Notes: generated by a model not told the origin, from the letters alone. A stretch of DNA of 64,000 nucleotides from Fen-1467 sp035519475 (GCA_035519475.1 DATIWI010000056.1:1-64000), one strand, 5' to 3'; positions 35,532 to 45,581 are shown, counted from the stretch's first letter. Numbers and translations are program-made.

Positions 35532-38500
35532 ATGTACCTCAAGGCACTCAAGCTTCATGGCTTCAAGTCCTTTGCCGATCCCACCGTCCTGCGCTTCGAA
35601 CCCGGCGTCACCGCCATCGTCGGCCCCAATGGCTGTGGCAAGAGCAACATCGCCGACGCCGTCCGCTGGGTCCTGGGAGAGCAGAGTGCCAAGGCGCTGC
35701 GCGGCGCGCGCATGCAGGACGTCATCTTCGAGGGCGCCGAGACCCGCCGGCCGCTGAATCTGGGTGAAGTCTCGCTGCTGCTGACCGCGTGCGAAGGCCA
35801 GCTCGGCACCGAGTATCACGAGGTCGAGATCACGCGGCGCACTTCGCGCGACGGCCAGAGCGATTATTTCCTCAACGGCCAGCTCTGCCGCCTCAAGGAC
35901 ATCTACCGGCTGTTCATGGACACGGGCGTCGGCCGGACCTCGTACTCGATCATGGCACAGGGTCAGATCGACCAGGTGCTGTCCTCGAAGCCCGAGGAAC
36001 GGCGGGCCGTCTTCGAGGAGGCCGCCGGCATTACGCGCTACAAGAGCCAGCGGCGCGAGGCGCTGACGAAGCTCGCGCTGACGGAGCAGAACCTCCTGCG
36101 CGTGACCGACGTCATCGCCGAGGTCGGCCGCCAGATCGGCAGCCTGCGCCGGCAGGCCGCCAAGGCCGTGCGGTACAAGCGTCTCAGCTTCCGGCTGCGA
36201 CATCTGAGCCTGGCCCAGAGCGGCTGGCAGTGGGGGCAGTTGCGCGCCACCAGCACGGCGCTGGAGGCGGAGGTCGCCGCGCTGCGCGCCGCGACCGACG
36301 AACACCGCGCCGCGCTTGACGTGCGGCAGCGGGCGCTGAACGAAATCAAGATGCGCCGCAGCGACTACCATCAGCGGGTGCAGGAGGCGCAGCAGGCGGT
36401 CTTCGATCTGCGTTCGCAGAAGGAGCAGGCCGACAACCAGGTCGGCGTCGCCCGCATCAAGCAGGCGAGCCTGACGGAGCGGATCCAGGCGAGCCGGGAC
36501 GATCTGACGGAGCTGGCGATGCAGCGCCGGGAGGTCGCCGCGCAGGCCGACAGCAGCGCGCAGGACAAGCAACTGCTTCTCAACCTGCTCGGCAGCTCCG
36601 ACGCCGTCTTCCAGCAGCGCAACCGCGAACTCGCCATCATCGAAGGGGAGCTGGGCCGGCTCGAGCAGCAGCTCGAGCAGGCCAAACTGGACCTGCTCCA
36701 GGGCGAGAGTGCGGTGGCCCGCCTGCGGGCCGACTGTTCCGCCTACGAAGTGGATGCCGGGACGAGCGCGGTGCGGCACGACGAGCTGGCCGCGCAGATC
36801 GCCGCGGTGCGCCAGGCGCACGCGGCCGCCGCCGCCCGGGCGGAGGCGGAGCAGCGGCACCTCGAAGCGGCGCGGGGCGAACAGAGCCGCGTCCACAACG
36901 AGGTGCAGGCCGCGCAACACGCGCTCGCCGAGGCCACGCAGCGCTTTCGCGACGGCCAGCGCCGCCTGCAGGAGATCGACCGCGGTCTGGCCCAGCGGAC
37001 GGCGCGCCTGCGGCTCCTCCAGCAATTGCAGGAGCAATGGGAGGGCTTCGGCGAAGGCGCCAAGGCGCTGCTGCAGGGCCGCCTCGACGCGGCCCTCGGC
37101 GGCCGCCCCGTCGCCCCCATCACCCGCGGCCTGGAGGTGAAGCCCGCCTATGGCCCCGCGCTCGAGGCGTTGCTGGGGGCCGCCGTTGAGGCCATCGCCG
37201 TGACGGACCTGGCGGTGGCCCGGCGGATTCTCGCGCAGCTCGAGGCGGAAGCGATCGGCAGCGCGTGCCTCCGGGCGACGGGAGCGGGCCCGCGGGCCGC
37301 GGCGGCCACCCCGACCGAGCTGCCCCCCTTCCTCCAGCCTGCGACGGCGGCGCTGGCCACGGTCGATCCGGCGCATCCGATTGCGGGCCTGCTCGCAGCG
37401 TGCTACCTCGCGGAGAGCCTGGATGCTTTCCTGGAGTTCTGGCGGACGCATCCGGACTTTCCGTTTTTCCTGGTCGCCACCGCCAAAGGCGAGCTCGTCG
37501 ACCGGCGCGGCCTCATCTACGGCGGCTACCAGCGGAAGCCGCCCGGCGGCATTGTGCAGCGGGAGATCGACCTGCGCGAGACGGCGCAGGAGCTGGCCCG
37601 CGAGCAGAAGGCGCACGAGGACCAGCGCGCGCTGGTGGACAAGCTGGGCGCGGCGCTGGCCGGCGCGGAAGCCGCCCTCGAGCAGCGGCGCAAGCTCGTG
37701 CTCGCCGCCACCCAGCAGGTGGCAGCGGTGCAGGCGGAGGCGCGCAATGCCGACCAGACCCGTGACGAGGTGTCGGTCCGGCTCCCGCGGATGGAGCGGG
37801 AGCTCGCCGCGCTCGCCGAGGCGCGGACGGAGGCCGAACGGCGCCTGGGGCGCGCCCAAGGCAGCCTGACGGACGCCGATGCCCGGGTGGCGGCGCACAA
37901 GGAGGCCATTGGCACGCTCGAAAGCCAGATCGCCGCGTTGCGGACTGATCGCGATCAGAAGAAGGAAGCCCTCGCCCAGGCGCGCCTGGAACTCGCCGAG
38001 CGCCGCCAGAAGGTCGAGGTGCTGGACCGCGGCCTCGGGGAGATGGAGCGCCGGCGGGTGCAGATCAGCGAATTGCTGACGGAGCGCGAGCAGGAGGTCG
38101 AGGCCTGGGCCGAGCAAGTGACCGGACTGGAGCAAGAGGCGGCCGCCCAGGCGGCCCGCGCGACGGAGGTCGAGCGCACCCTGGTGATTGCGCAGGAGTC
38201 CGTGGAGAAAATCCGGGGCGAGCTCGCCGGCTTGGAGCGGGAAATCACCCGGATCGAGGCGGAGCAGCAGGAGCTCCGCACCCAGACCGACGAGGCGCAG
38301 GAGAAGCTCGGCCGCGCGGACGTCAAGCTGGCCGAGGGCCGGTCGCGGGCCCAGTTTCTGGCGGAGGAGGTGCAGCATGAATTCCAGACGGACGTCGCCG
38401 CCGCGGACTGGAAGCACCTGCTCTGGCATGCGGGGGACGATCCGCCGGACCTGAAGCCGCTCGATCTGGACGATGAGGCCGAGGGGGAAAGCGGCGAGCG

Positions 38501-39368
38501 CAAGCCGGAGGCGGGCGAGCGGGACAGCGCCGAGGCCAGAACCAAGGCGCCCGCGCCGAGACGCCGAGCCAAGAAACCGCGGGGCGAGCCCGGCGCGTCC
38601 GATCTGGCCGCGCTCGACCAGACGAACTGGGAAGAGGTCAGGGCGGGCGTCGAGGCCCTGCGGCAGCGCCTCAACAGCATGGGCGCGGTCAACCTGGTGG
38701 CCATCGAGGAGTACGCCGAGCTGCGCCAGCGGTTTGATTTCCTGCAGGCGCAGAGTGGCGACCTCACCGCGGCCAAGACCGAGTTGCTCAAGGCCATCGA
38801 CGAGATCAACCGCACCTCACAGAAGCAGTTTGAGGTCACCTTCGAGCAGGTGCGGAAGAACTTTGAGTACACCTTCCAGACGCTGTTCGGCGGCGGGCAC
38901 GCGCGGCTCGAGCTGGTCCAGACGGAAGACATTCTGGAGAGCGGCATCGAGATCATCGCCCAGCCGCCGGGCACGCGGCTGAAGAGCATCTCCCTGTTGT
39001 CCGGCGGGCAGAAGACGCTGACCGCGGTGGCGCTGCTGTTTGCGCTTTACATGGTGAAGCCCTCGCCCTTCTGCCTGCTCGATGAACTCGACGCGCCGCT
39101 CGACGAGTCGAACATCGGCCGCTTCACCAAGCTCCTGCGGCATTTCACGAAGGACTCGCAGTTCCTGATCATCACGCACAACAAGCGCACGATTGCCGCG
39201 GCCAACGCCATCTATGGCGTGACGATGGAGGAGCGCGGCGTGTCGAAGACCGTCTCGATGCGGTTCGACCACGAGCGCAACGAGCCGGAAGTCCTGCCGC
39301 CGACCGTGGCGGAGGCGGTGCCCCTGACCGGGGCGGTCGCGCCGGAACCGGCGCCGACGGGAGCCTGA
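35532..39368 (+). CDS. smc: Chromosome segregation protein SMC
   Basis: SMC ATPase of 1278 residues. The N-terminal Walker A (GPNGCGKSN, ~32-40) is followed by a coiled coil and a hinge around 500-650 (GLEVKPAYGPALEALLGAAV). A second coiled coil follows, then the C-terminal signature LLSGGQKTLTAVALL (~1155) and Walker B LLDELDAPLDESN. Before the C-terminal head (about 975-1022) lies a low-complexity acidic then Lys/Arg/Pro-rich linker (ERKPEAGERDSAEARTK), unusual for SMC. Divergent from glnB. A 968-codon antisense frame here is a GC artefact. Confidence 0.95.
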   Translation: MYLKALKLHGFKSFADPTVLRFEPGVTAIVGPNGCGKSNIADAVRWVLGEQSAKALRGARMQDVIFEGAETRRPLNLGEVSLLLTACEGQLGTEYHEVEITRRTSRDGQSDYFLNGQLCRLKDIYRLFMDTGVGRTSYSIMAQGQIDQVLSSKPEERRAVFEEAAGITRYKSQRREALTKLALTEQNLLRVTDVIAEVGRQIGSLRRQAAKAVRYKRLSFRLRHLSLAQSGWQWGQLRATSTALEAEVAALRAATDEHRAALDVRQRALNEIKMRRSDYHQRVQEAQQAVFDLRSQKEQADNQVGVARIKQASLTERIQASRDDLTELAMQRREVAAQADSSAQDKQLLLNLLGSSDAVFQQRNRELAIIEGELGRLEQQLEQAKLDLLQGESAVARLRADCSAYEVDAGTSAVRHDELAAQIAAVRQAHAAAAARAEAEQRHLEAARGEQSRVHNEVQAAQHALAEATQRFRDGQRRLQEIDRGLAQRTARLRLLQQLQEQWEGFGEGAKALLQGRLDAALGGRPVAPITRGLEVKPAYGPALEALLGAAVEAIAVTDLAVARRILAQLEAEAIGSACLRATGAGPRAAAATPTELPPFLQPATAALATVDPAHPIAGLLAACYLAESLDAFLEFWRTHPDFPFFLVATAKGELVDRRGLIYGGYQRKPPGGIVQREIDLRETAQELAREQKAHEDQRALVDKLGAALAGAEAALEQRRKLVLAATQQVAAVQAEARNADQTRDEVSVRLPRMERELAALAEARTEAERRLGRAQGSLTDADARVAAHKEAIGTLESQIAALRTDRDQKKEALAQARLELAERRQKVEVLDRGLGEMERRRVQISELLTEREQEVEAWAEQVTGLEQEAAAQAARATEVERTLVIAQESVEKIRGELAGLEREITRIEAEQQELRTQTDEAQEKLGRADVKLAEGRSRAQFLAEEVQHEFQTDVAAADWKHLLWHAGDDPPDLKPLDLDDEAEGESGERKPEAGERDSAEARTKAPAPRRRAKKPRGEPGASDLAALDQTNWEEVRAGVEALRQRLNSMGAVNLVAIEEYAELRQRFDFLQAQSGDLTAAKTELLKAIDEINRTSQKQFEVTFEQVRKNFEYTFQTLFGGGHARLELVQTEDILESGIEIIAQPPGTRLKSISLLSGGQKTLTAVALLFALYMVKPSPFCLLDELDAPLDESNIGRFTKLLRHFTKDSQFLIITHNKRTIAAANAIYGVTMEERGVSKTVSMRFDHERNEPEVLPPTVAEAVPLTGAVAPEPAPTGA

Positions 39369-39380
39369 GCGCGGCCGGGC

Positions 39381-39854
39381 TTACGGCGCCGTCTTCGCCT
39401 GGAGTCGCCGGACCAGGGCCGGAGTGACATCGACGACGCGCGCGCCCGTCGCCTGGTACAGCGGCGTGTCCACGATCAGGTCCACACCCGCCTCCTTGGC
39501 GATGGCCGGCCAGTCGTCCTTGAGCAGCTCGAGGATGTTCGTGAGCGGCGCCCCGCCCGTGAGCTGCTTCTGCGCAAGGGCCTGCATGGCCTTCAGCTCA
39601 CGGTCGATCTCGTCGACCTTGGTGCCATCGCCGGCGACCGCCGCCGCGTTCGACTCCTGGGCCTTCGCCTGGAGCTTGGCCTTCCAGGCCGCGGAGCGAT
39701 AGTACACCTGCACCACGGTCATCCGGCTGAAGATGCCGACCGTAACCTTGGCTTCCACGGCGGACTCGGCGGAAGCGGAGGGCGGCAGGACCGCCCACAG
39801 GCAGACGAGGGACAGCGCGCGGACGAGGGCCGGGCGGGACGATGGGGGTAGCAT
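39381..39854 (-). CDS. Exported protein, possibly OmpH/Skp-like
   Basis: Protein of 157 residues with a signal peptide ending near SASAESAV, followed by a helical central region rich in A, K, E and Q (RSAAWKAKLQAKAQESNAAA, DEIDRELKAMQALAQKQL) and a C-terminal VDVTPALVRRL. The length, helix content and ending resemble OmpH/Skp periplasmic chaperones, but the match is not decisive. GGAGG lies upstream of ATG 39854. It converges on smc and lies 33 bp upstream of the secretion ATPase gene. Confidence 0.55.
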   Translation of the reverse strand: MLPPSSRPALVRALSLVCLWAVLPPSASAESAVEAKVTVGIFSRMTVVQVYYRSAAWKAKLQAKAQESNAAAVAGDGTKVDEIDRELKAMQALAQKQLTGGAPLTNILELLKDDWPAIAKEAGVDLIVDTPLYQATGARVVDVTPALVRRLQAKTAP

Positions 39855-39887
39855 GATGTGATCCTCCGTAAGGGAGCGGCGCGGGGT

Positions 39888-42059
39888 CTAGCCGATGAGA
39901 TCAGGCGGCACGTTGGCCAGCGCCTCCTCCATGCTGGTGGTGCCGTCCTTCACTTTCAGCATGGAATCCTGGTGCAGCGTCTTCATGCCGGTCCGCATCG
40001 CGATGCGCTTGATCTCGGCCGTTTCGGCTTCGCGGTTGATGGCCTCGGTCAGTTCCTCGCTGTTGATCATCAGCTCATGGATGCCGACGCGACCCTTGAA
40101 ACCGCTGCCGCCGCAGAGGTGGCAGCCGTGCGGGTTGGCCTTGAACATCTGGCCGCTCCACCCGATGGCCTTCTCAATGATCTCCTTCTCCCGACCTTTC
40201 GGCTCATAGGGCTGCCGGCAGCTCTTGCAGACCCGCCGCAACAGGCGCTGGGCGCAGACGCAGACGAGGGAGGCGGAAATGTTGAACAGCTCGGCGCCCA
40301 TCTCGCTGAAGCGGGCGATGGTGGAGGGGGCGTCGTTGGTGTGCAGCGTCGAGACGAGGAGGTGGCCGGTGAGCGCGGCCTCGATGGCGATCTCGGCGGT
40401 CTCCTTGTCGCGGATCTCGCCGACGAGGATGACATCGGGATCCATGCGCAGGTAGCAGCGCAGCGCGCGGGCAAAGGTGAGGCCGATCTGCCGGTTCATC
40501 TGCATCTGGTTGATGCCAACCAGGGTGTACTCGATCGGGTCCTCGGCCGTCTGGATGTTGATGTCGGGGGCGTTGATCTCCGAGAGCGCCGAGTACAGTG
40601 TCATCGACTTGCCCGAGCCGGTCGGGCCGCAGTGCAGGATCATGCCATACGGCTGGCGGATGCACTCGCGGTACCTGGCGAGGTTCTCCTCGGAGAAGCC
40701 CAGCGCCGTGAGGGGCAGGGTGGTCTTCTGCTTGTCGAGGATGCGCATGACCACCTTCTCGCCGAAATTCATCGCGCCGGTGGCGACGCGCAGGTCAATG
40801 TCGATATTTTTCTTGGTGAACTTCTTGAAGACGATGCGCCCGTCCTGCGGCAGCCGCCGCTCGGCGATGTCGAGGTTGCACATGATCTTGAGGCGGCTGA
40901 CGAGCGCATTGGTCACCTGCTTCGGGAGGCGGAGCTTCTCCTGGCAGAGGCCGTCGATGCGGTAGCGGATGAGGAGCTCCTTCTCCATCGGCTCGACGTG
41001 GATGTCCGACGCCCCCGTGATGTAGGCATCCTCGATGATGCGGTTGGCGAGCTGGATGATCGGGGCGGAGTCCTCGTTCTCAAGCTCCTCGGCCTTGACG
41101 TCGGAGGGCGAATAGGCGGTGCCGATCAGCTCGGCGACGCCGGCGATGTCGACCTCGCTCGCGGCGGCCTCCCCCTTGCTCGGCTCCCGGAAATGCTTCT
41201 TGACGAGCTGCTCGATGAGCGTGGCGGGCGCCACCCGCACCTCGTCGATCGCCAACTCGCAGGCCTGCTGGAAGGCCTCGCGCTTGGCGTAGTCCAGCGG
41301 GTTGGCCATCAGCACCGACAACGCGTTGGTGCTGGTCTTCCGCACCGGGAAGATGCCCTCGCGCCGGATGGTGGCTTCGCCGATGATCTCCACGAGGGGT
41401 GGATCGATGTCGATCTCCTCCAGCTTGGTGACCAGCGGCAGATCGCAGAACTTGGCCACGAACTTCGCGGTGTCCTCCGCGCTGAGCTGGAACTTCGGAT
41501 CCAGCATGCGCTGGATCAGTGCCGCGGAGTATTCGGCGAGCTCCTGGAGAATGGGGAGGTCCTTCTGCTCGAACTGGCCGTTGGTGCCGGCCTCGATCTC
41601 CTTGTTGAGAACCTGGATGGCGCCGATGACGACGTTGGTCTTCAGCGGGACCGTCAGCATCGATTGCACCTCGAAGCCGGTGTTCATCTTCTTCAGCGAG
41701 GCGGCCTCCGGCCCCTTGCTGGTGAAGAAGAGCGGCTTCCCGGTCTCGACCACCTTGCCGACGTTGCCGGTGCCCTTGGGCAGCCGCGTCTGCAACAGCT
41801 TGTCGGCGGATTGCTTGAACTCCTTCTCCTTCGCCTTGTCGTTGCCCCACAGGGTGGGCGAATAATAGACGTGGCGGAACGAGATGAAGTCGCCCTCGAC
41901 CAGGTAAAAAGTCATCGACTGGCATCGCAGCTGGTCGACGACCTTGGTGGCGGTCAGCTCAATGACCGAATCAAGATCCGCGCGACTGGGCGCCGGCTTG
42001 GACAGGATCTTGAGGAGGAGGGAGCGCCGGAGCTGGCCGAACAGATTGGGGGTGGGCAT
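39888..42059 (-). CDS. GspE/PilB-family secretion or pilus ATPase with N-terminal GAF domain
   Basis: Protein of 723 residues. Residues ~30-200 form a GAF-like sensory domain (QVLNKEIEAG, PILQELAEYSAALIQ). Then comes a GspE_N/MshEN region (~210-330) and the T2SSE ATPase domain with Walker A GPTGSGKSMTL (~476), the Asp-box segment AEDPIEYTLVGINQ, Walker B DPDVILVGEIRD and the His-box TLHTNDAPST. A four-cysteine zinc site CKSC...CHLC is present. It assembles type IV pili or a type II secretion pseudopilus. The GAF fusion is unusual. No other pilus gene is adjacent. Confidence 0.88.
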   Translation of the reverse strand: MPTPNLFGQLRRSLLLKILSKPAPSRADLDSVIELTATKVVDQLRCQSMTFYLVEGDFISFRHVYYSPTLWGNDKAKEKEFKQSADKLLQTRLPKGTGNVGKVVETGKPLFFTSKGPEAASLKKMNTGFEVQSMLTVPLKTNVVIGAIQVLNKEIEAGTNGQFEQKDLPILQELAEYSAALIQRMLDPKFQLSAEDTAKFVAKFCDLPLVTKLEEIDIDPPLVEIIGEATIRREGIFPVRKTSTNALSVLMANPLDYAKREAFQQACELAIDEVRVAPATLIEQLVKKHFREPSKGEAAASEVDIAGVAELIGTAYSPSDVKAEELENEDSAPIIQLANRIIEDAYITGASDIHVEPMEKELLIRYRIDGLCQEKLRLPKQVTNALVSRLKIMCNLDIAERRLPQDGRIVFKKFTKKNIDIDLRVATGAMNFGEKVVMRILDKQKTTLPLTALGFSEENLARYRECIRQPYGMILHCGPTGSGKSMTLYSALSEINAPDINIQTAEDPIEYTLVGINQMQMNRQIGLTFARALRCYLRMDPDVILVGEIRDKETAEIAIEAALTGHLLVSTLHTNDAPSTIARFSEMGAELFNISASLVCVCAQRLLRRVCKSCRQPYEPKGREKEIIEKAIGWSGQMFKANPHGCHLCGGSGFKGRVGIHELMINSEELTEAINREAETAEIKRIAMRTGMKTLHQDSMLKVKDGTTSMEEALANVPPDLIG

Positions 42060-42130
42060 TGGGAAGAAACAGCGGAACCGCCGCGCAAGCTGGCTGATTC
42101 TAGAATTGCCACAGCCGAAGGTGCCCCGCA

Positions 42131-42601
42131 ATGAGAAATATCGCCGCGACGGCCCGGCGGCGGGCCGCGCGGGGATATCGCATGTTCACGTGGTTCAAAG
42201 AGATGTTTCGCGCCCGCGGCCCGGGACCGGAGGGCGAGCGGCGGGCGGCCGAACACCTGGCGGGCCGGGAGGGTTACGCGATTGTGGCCCGGAACTGGCG
42301 CAATCCGCGCGATCCCCGCGAGGAAATCGACCTCGTTTGCCGCGACGGCGACGTGCTGGTGTTTGTGGAGGTGAAGTCGCGCGCCAGCACCGCGCTCGTT
42401 CCGGGTTTTTTCGCGGTGAACCGCCGCAAGAAGAAGGTGCTGCGCCGGGCGATTCACGCCTATCTCACCCGGCTGCGCGACCGGCCGCGCACCTTTCGAT
42501 TCGACGTGGTGGAAGTCGTCACGAGTGCCAAGGCGCCGCCGCAGGTGCTGCACTTCCAAAACGTGCCGCTCTTCCCCAAGGGCTACCACGTGCTGCGATA
42601 G
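42131..42601 (+). CDS. yraN: YraN/UPF0102-family endonuclease-like protein
   Basis: Restriction-endonuclease-fold protein of 156 residues, with the predicted nuclease positions in GYAIVARNWRNP, EEIDLVCRDGDVLVFVEVK (D and E-x-K) and a C-terminal helical region. A shorter start at ATG 42182 (MFTWFKEMF) gives 139 residues and is closer to the family length, but AAGGTG precedes the ATG at 42131. Role is unknown; family members are widespread. Divergent from the PilB-like gene. Confidence 0.85.
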   Translation: MRNIAATARRRAARGYRMFTWFKEMFRARGPGPEGERRAAEHLAGREGYAIVARNWRNPRDPREEIDLVCRDGDVLVFVEVKSRASTALVPGFFAVNRRKKKVLRRAIHAYLTRLRDRPRTFRFDVVEVVTSAKAPPQVLHFQNVPLFPKGYHVLR

Positions 42602-42661
42602 CGGCCGGCGTTTTGAGTTTTGTGTTTTGGAGCAGGTCGGGCCATCTTGCGCTCCCGTGTC

Positions 42662-44200
42662 ATGATTGCGACCTCCCGTCATCCCTTTCTCGAGGGGCTG
42701 AGCAAGCACCGGGGCGCACCGCCCACCGTCATCGTCATTTTCGGCGCTTCCGGCGATCTGACGGCCCGCAAGCTCTTCCCGGCCGTCTATAATCTCGGCC
42801 ACGACAACCTGCTCCCGCCCGACTTCTATCTGGTGGGCTTTGGCCGCCAGGCGTTGCCGGACGAGCAATTCCGCGGACACGCGGAGGCGGCGGTCCGCGA
42901 GTTCTCCCGGCGTCCGCCCAACGCCGAGGTGTGGAGCCGCATCGCGCAGGGCGCCGCCTACCTGGGCGGCGCGTACGACGATCGCGCGGCGTTCGAGCGG
43001 CTGGCGGCGATGCTCGCGCAGCGCGAGGCGCAGGCGGCGCGCGAGCTGCAGGCGGTCTTCTACATCGCCACGCCGCCGTCGGTCTTCCGGCCGATCCTGG
43101 AGAACCTCGGCGCCTCCGGCCTGGCGCGGCGCCACCTCGGCACGCCCCTCCAGTCCAAGGTCGTGATCGAAAAACCCTTTGGCCGAGATCTGGACTCGGC
43201 GCGCGAGCTCAACCGGGTCATTGCGGGCGTGTTCCACGAACCGCAGGTCTTCCGCATCGACCACTATCTCGGCAAGGAGACGGTGCAGGATCTCCTCGTC
43301 GAGCGCTTCGCCAACGCGATCTTCGAACCGCTCTGGAACCGCAACTTCATCGAGTGCGTGCAGATCACGGTGGCGGAGGACGGCGGGGTGGGGACGCGCG
43401 GCGGCTATTACGAGCAGAGCGGCTGCCTCCGCGACATGATCCAGAACCACACGATGCAACTGCTCGCGCTCACCGCGATGGAGCCGCCGGTGTCCCTCGA
43501 TCCGGAGGCGATTCGCGACGAAAAGGTGAAGTTGCTCCAGGCGATCCCGCCCCTCGCGCCGGGGCCGGCGGGCGGCGTGGCCCGGGCGCAGTACGCGGCC
43601 GGCCTCGTGGGCGGCGAGCCGGTGCCGGGCTACCTCGCGGAGCCAGGCATTCGGCCCGAGTCGGCCACCGAGACCTTCGCGGCGCTGCGCCTCGCCATCA
43701 ACAACTGGCGCTGGGCCGGCGTGCCGTTCTACCTTCGCTCAGGCAAACGCATGGCCCGCCGGGTCACGGAGATCGCCATCCAGTTCAAGCGTCCGCCCGG
43801 CACGCTCTTCGCCGGGGACGAGGCCTACCACGTCGCGGCCAACACGCTCGCGTTTCAGATCCAGCCCGACGAGGGCAGCACGGTGCTGCTCAACGCCAAG
43901 ATTCCCGGACTGGAGACCCGCACCCAGCCGGTGAAGATGCACTTTCGCTACGCCACGACCTTTGGCTCGAACACGCCTGAGGCCTACGAGCGTCTGGTGC
44001 TCGATGCGATGATCGGCGACGGCACCCTCTTCATCCGGGGCGACGAAACCGAAACCTCGTGGCGATTGGTCACCCCCATCCTTGAGTCCTGGCAGGCGCA
44101 GGGGCGCGCGGGGCTGGAGAGCTATCCCGCCGGCTCCTGGGGCCCGAAGAGTGCCGACGCGCTCGTGGTCCCGCGCGGCCACGAATGGCGCAAACCGTAG
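42662..44200 (+). CDS. zwf: Glucose-6-phosphate 1-dehydrogenase
   Basis: First step of the oxidative pentose phosphate pathway, making 6-phosphogluconolactone and NADPH. The 512-residue protein has the nucleotide motif IFGASGDLTARKL, VVIEKPFGRDL and the catalytic RIDHYLGKE (active-site histidine follows the D). ATG 42662 lacks a clear ribosome site. opcA follows 170 bp downstream on the same strand, as in actinobacteria and cyanobacteria. Confidence 0.95.
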   Translation: MIATSRHPFLEGLSKHRGAPPTVIVIFGASGDLTARKLFPAVYNLGHDNLLPPDFYLVGFGRQALPDEQFRGHAEAAVREFSRRPPNAEVWSRIAQGAAYLGGAYDDRAAFERLAAMLAQREAQAARELQAVFYIATPPSVFRPILENLGASGLARRHLGTPLQSKVVIEKPFGRDLDSARELNRVIAGVFHEPQVFRIDHYLGKETVQDLLVERFANAIFEPLWNRNFIECVQITVAEDGGVGTRGGYYEQSGCLRDMIQNHTMQLLALTAMEPPVSLDPEAIRDEKVKLLQAIPPLAPGPAGGVARAQYAAGLVGGEPVPGYLAEPGIRPESATETFAALRLAINNWRWAGVPFYLRSGKRMARRVTEIAIQFKRPPGTLFAGDEAYHVAANTLAFQIQPDEGSTVLLNAKIPGLETRTQPVKMHFRYATTFGSNTPEAYERLVLDAMIGDGTLFIRGDETETSWRLVTPILESWQAQGRAGLESYPAGSWGPKSADALVVPRGHEWRKP

Positions 44201-44207
44201 GCGCGGC

Positions 44208-44370
44208 AAGAGGGCCCAGATGCCAAATCCCGAATTTCCAAGGGGCCCCAATGACGGGGGCAATCACGCTCCTGGGAGCGGACCGGCCGTTGGGATCCCC
44301 GCGCGTCCGTGGAACGTGGGGCGCGGAGCTTGGAACATCGTTGGGTTCTGGCGATGGGAGCTTTTGACCG
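44208..44370. repeat. Word-like repeats between zwf and opcA
   Basis: This 163-bp stretch has the words CCAAATCCCGAATTTCCAAG and GGAGCTTGGAACATCG in inverted arrangement, resembling the flanks of the four-helix-bundle gene at 58.9 kb but with no gene between. It may be a decayed or solo copy. Confidence 0.35.
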
Positions 44371-45360
44371 ATGAGCGATGACGTCTTTGAAGCGTTGCCC
44401 GGCCTGGAGGTGCCCGTGAGCGGCATCGCCAGCAACCTGGCACGGCTGTGGGAGAGCAGCCCGGCAGACGGCGCCCGGCCGCCCTCGGAGTTCCGCGCGT
44501 CGCAGATGAACCTCGTGCTCCACTTCGGATTGCCGACCACGCCGGTCGACGCGGTCGCGCAGTTCGACGCCGCGCTGCGCTTCACCGAGCATTATCCCGC
44601 GCGCATCCTGGTGCTCTGCCCGCGCGCTGAGGGCGGCACCGACCTCGCCATGCGGGCCAAGATCTACAGCGAATGCTTCATCGGCCAGTCGCGCCACGAA
44701 ATGAGCTGCATCGAGGCGGTGATCCTGAGCTACCCGCAGGAGCGGCGGGTTTTTCTGGAGGATCAGGTGTCGATCATCGTCGAGGCCGACCTGCCCGTCT
44801 ACTACTGGGTCCACCGGATGTCCCAGGTGCACAAGATCGCGACCTACGAATGGCTGCTACGCAACTCCAACCGCTTTCTGCTCGACACCGCCGTGTCCAC
44901 GCCGGAGGCGCAGACCTATCCGTGGCCGCGGCCCGACGGCTTCCGCGACCTCGCCCACGCGCGGCTGTTGCCGGTGCGCCAGTCGATCGGCCAGTTCCTG
45001 AGCGCCTACGCGCCCGCGGCGATCGTGGCGGGCCTCCGGCAGGTGACGGTGGCCGCGCGCGCCGAGTACGCCGCCGAGGCCCGGGTGCTGCTCGGTTGGG
45101 CGCGCACCCGGCTCGAGGCGTGCGGCGCCCCGGCCCCGGCGCTCGCGCGGAGCGCGGTGCGGACCTTGCCGGCCGGGGGGGGCGTTTCGCTGGAGCTGGA
45201 TTTTGGGTACGTCGACGAACGCGAGTTCCGCTGGCGCGCGGATTTCACCCGCGGCTGTTCGCATTTTGAGGCCAACCTCGGCGGCGGCCGGCAGACGCTG
45301 CCCATGGCCGCGAGCCTGCTTTCCACCGAGGCCGCCCTCGGCGAGGCGATCTTCTTCTAG
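44371..45360 (+). CDS. opcA: OpcA-like G6PDH assembly protein
   Basis: Protein of 329 residues homologous to OpcA, an allosteric partner needed for full glucose-6-phosphate dehydrogenase activity in cyanobacteria and actinobacteria. Conserved positions include RASQMNLVLHF, PARILVLCPR, AKIYSECFIGQSRHEMSCIEAV and DLPVYYWVHRM. GGGAG lies about ten bases before ATG 44371. The gene order zwf-opcA supports the call. Confidence 0.88.
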   Translation: MSDDVFEALPGLEVPVSGIASNLARLWESSPADGARPPSEFRASQMNLVLHFGLPTTPVDAVAQFDAALRFTEHYPARILVLCPRAEGGTDLAMRAKIYSECFIGQSRHEMSCIEAVILSYPQERRVFLEDQVSIIVEADLPVYYWVHRMSQVHKIATYEWLLRNSNRFLLDTAVSTPEAQTYPWPRPDGFRDLAHARLLPVRQSIGQFLSAYAPAAIVAGLRQVTVAARAEYAAEARVLLGWARTRLEACGAPAPALARSAVRTLPAGGGVSLELDFGYVDEREFRWRADFTRGCSHFEANLGGGRQTLPMAASLLSTEAALGEAIFF

Positions 45361-45581
45361 CGAACCGCGGCGGGACGGAGCGAGGCGGCGGCGCCGGCGA
45401 GGCCATCACGGCCGGCCCCGCGCCGCCGCAGGAAGCGTGCGCCGCCGCGTGGGTCGGACTTGCGTTCGCTGCCGCGGCATTTGATCTTTCGGTCCCATCA
45501 CGTCGTCGGAACGCTCGCGCCTCGACGCGGCGGCCGCTGTGCCGCCCCGCTGAACCTGCCATCCGAATCTGCCCTCCTGCT

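Noticed and set aside
35523..38429. 968-codon frame antisense to smc
   Set aside because: Shadow of a clear SMC; composition is Leu/Arg/Gln/Ala-rich with no motif.
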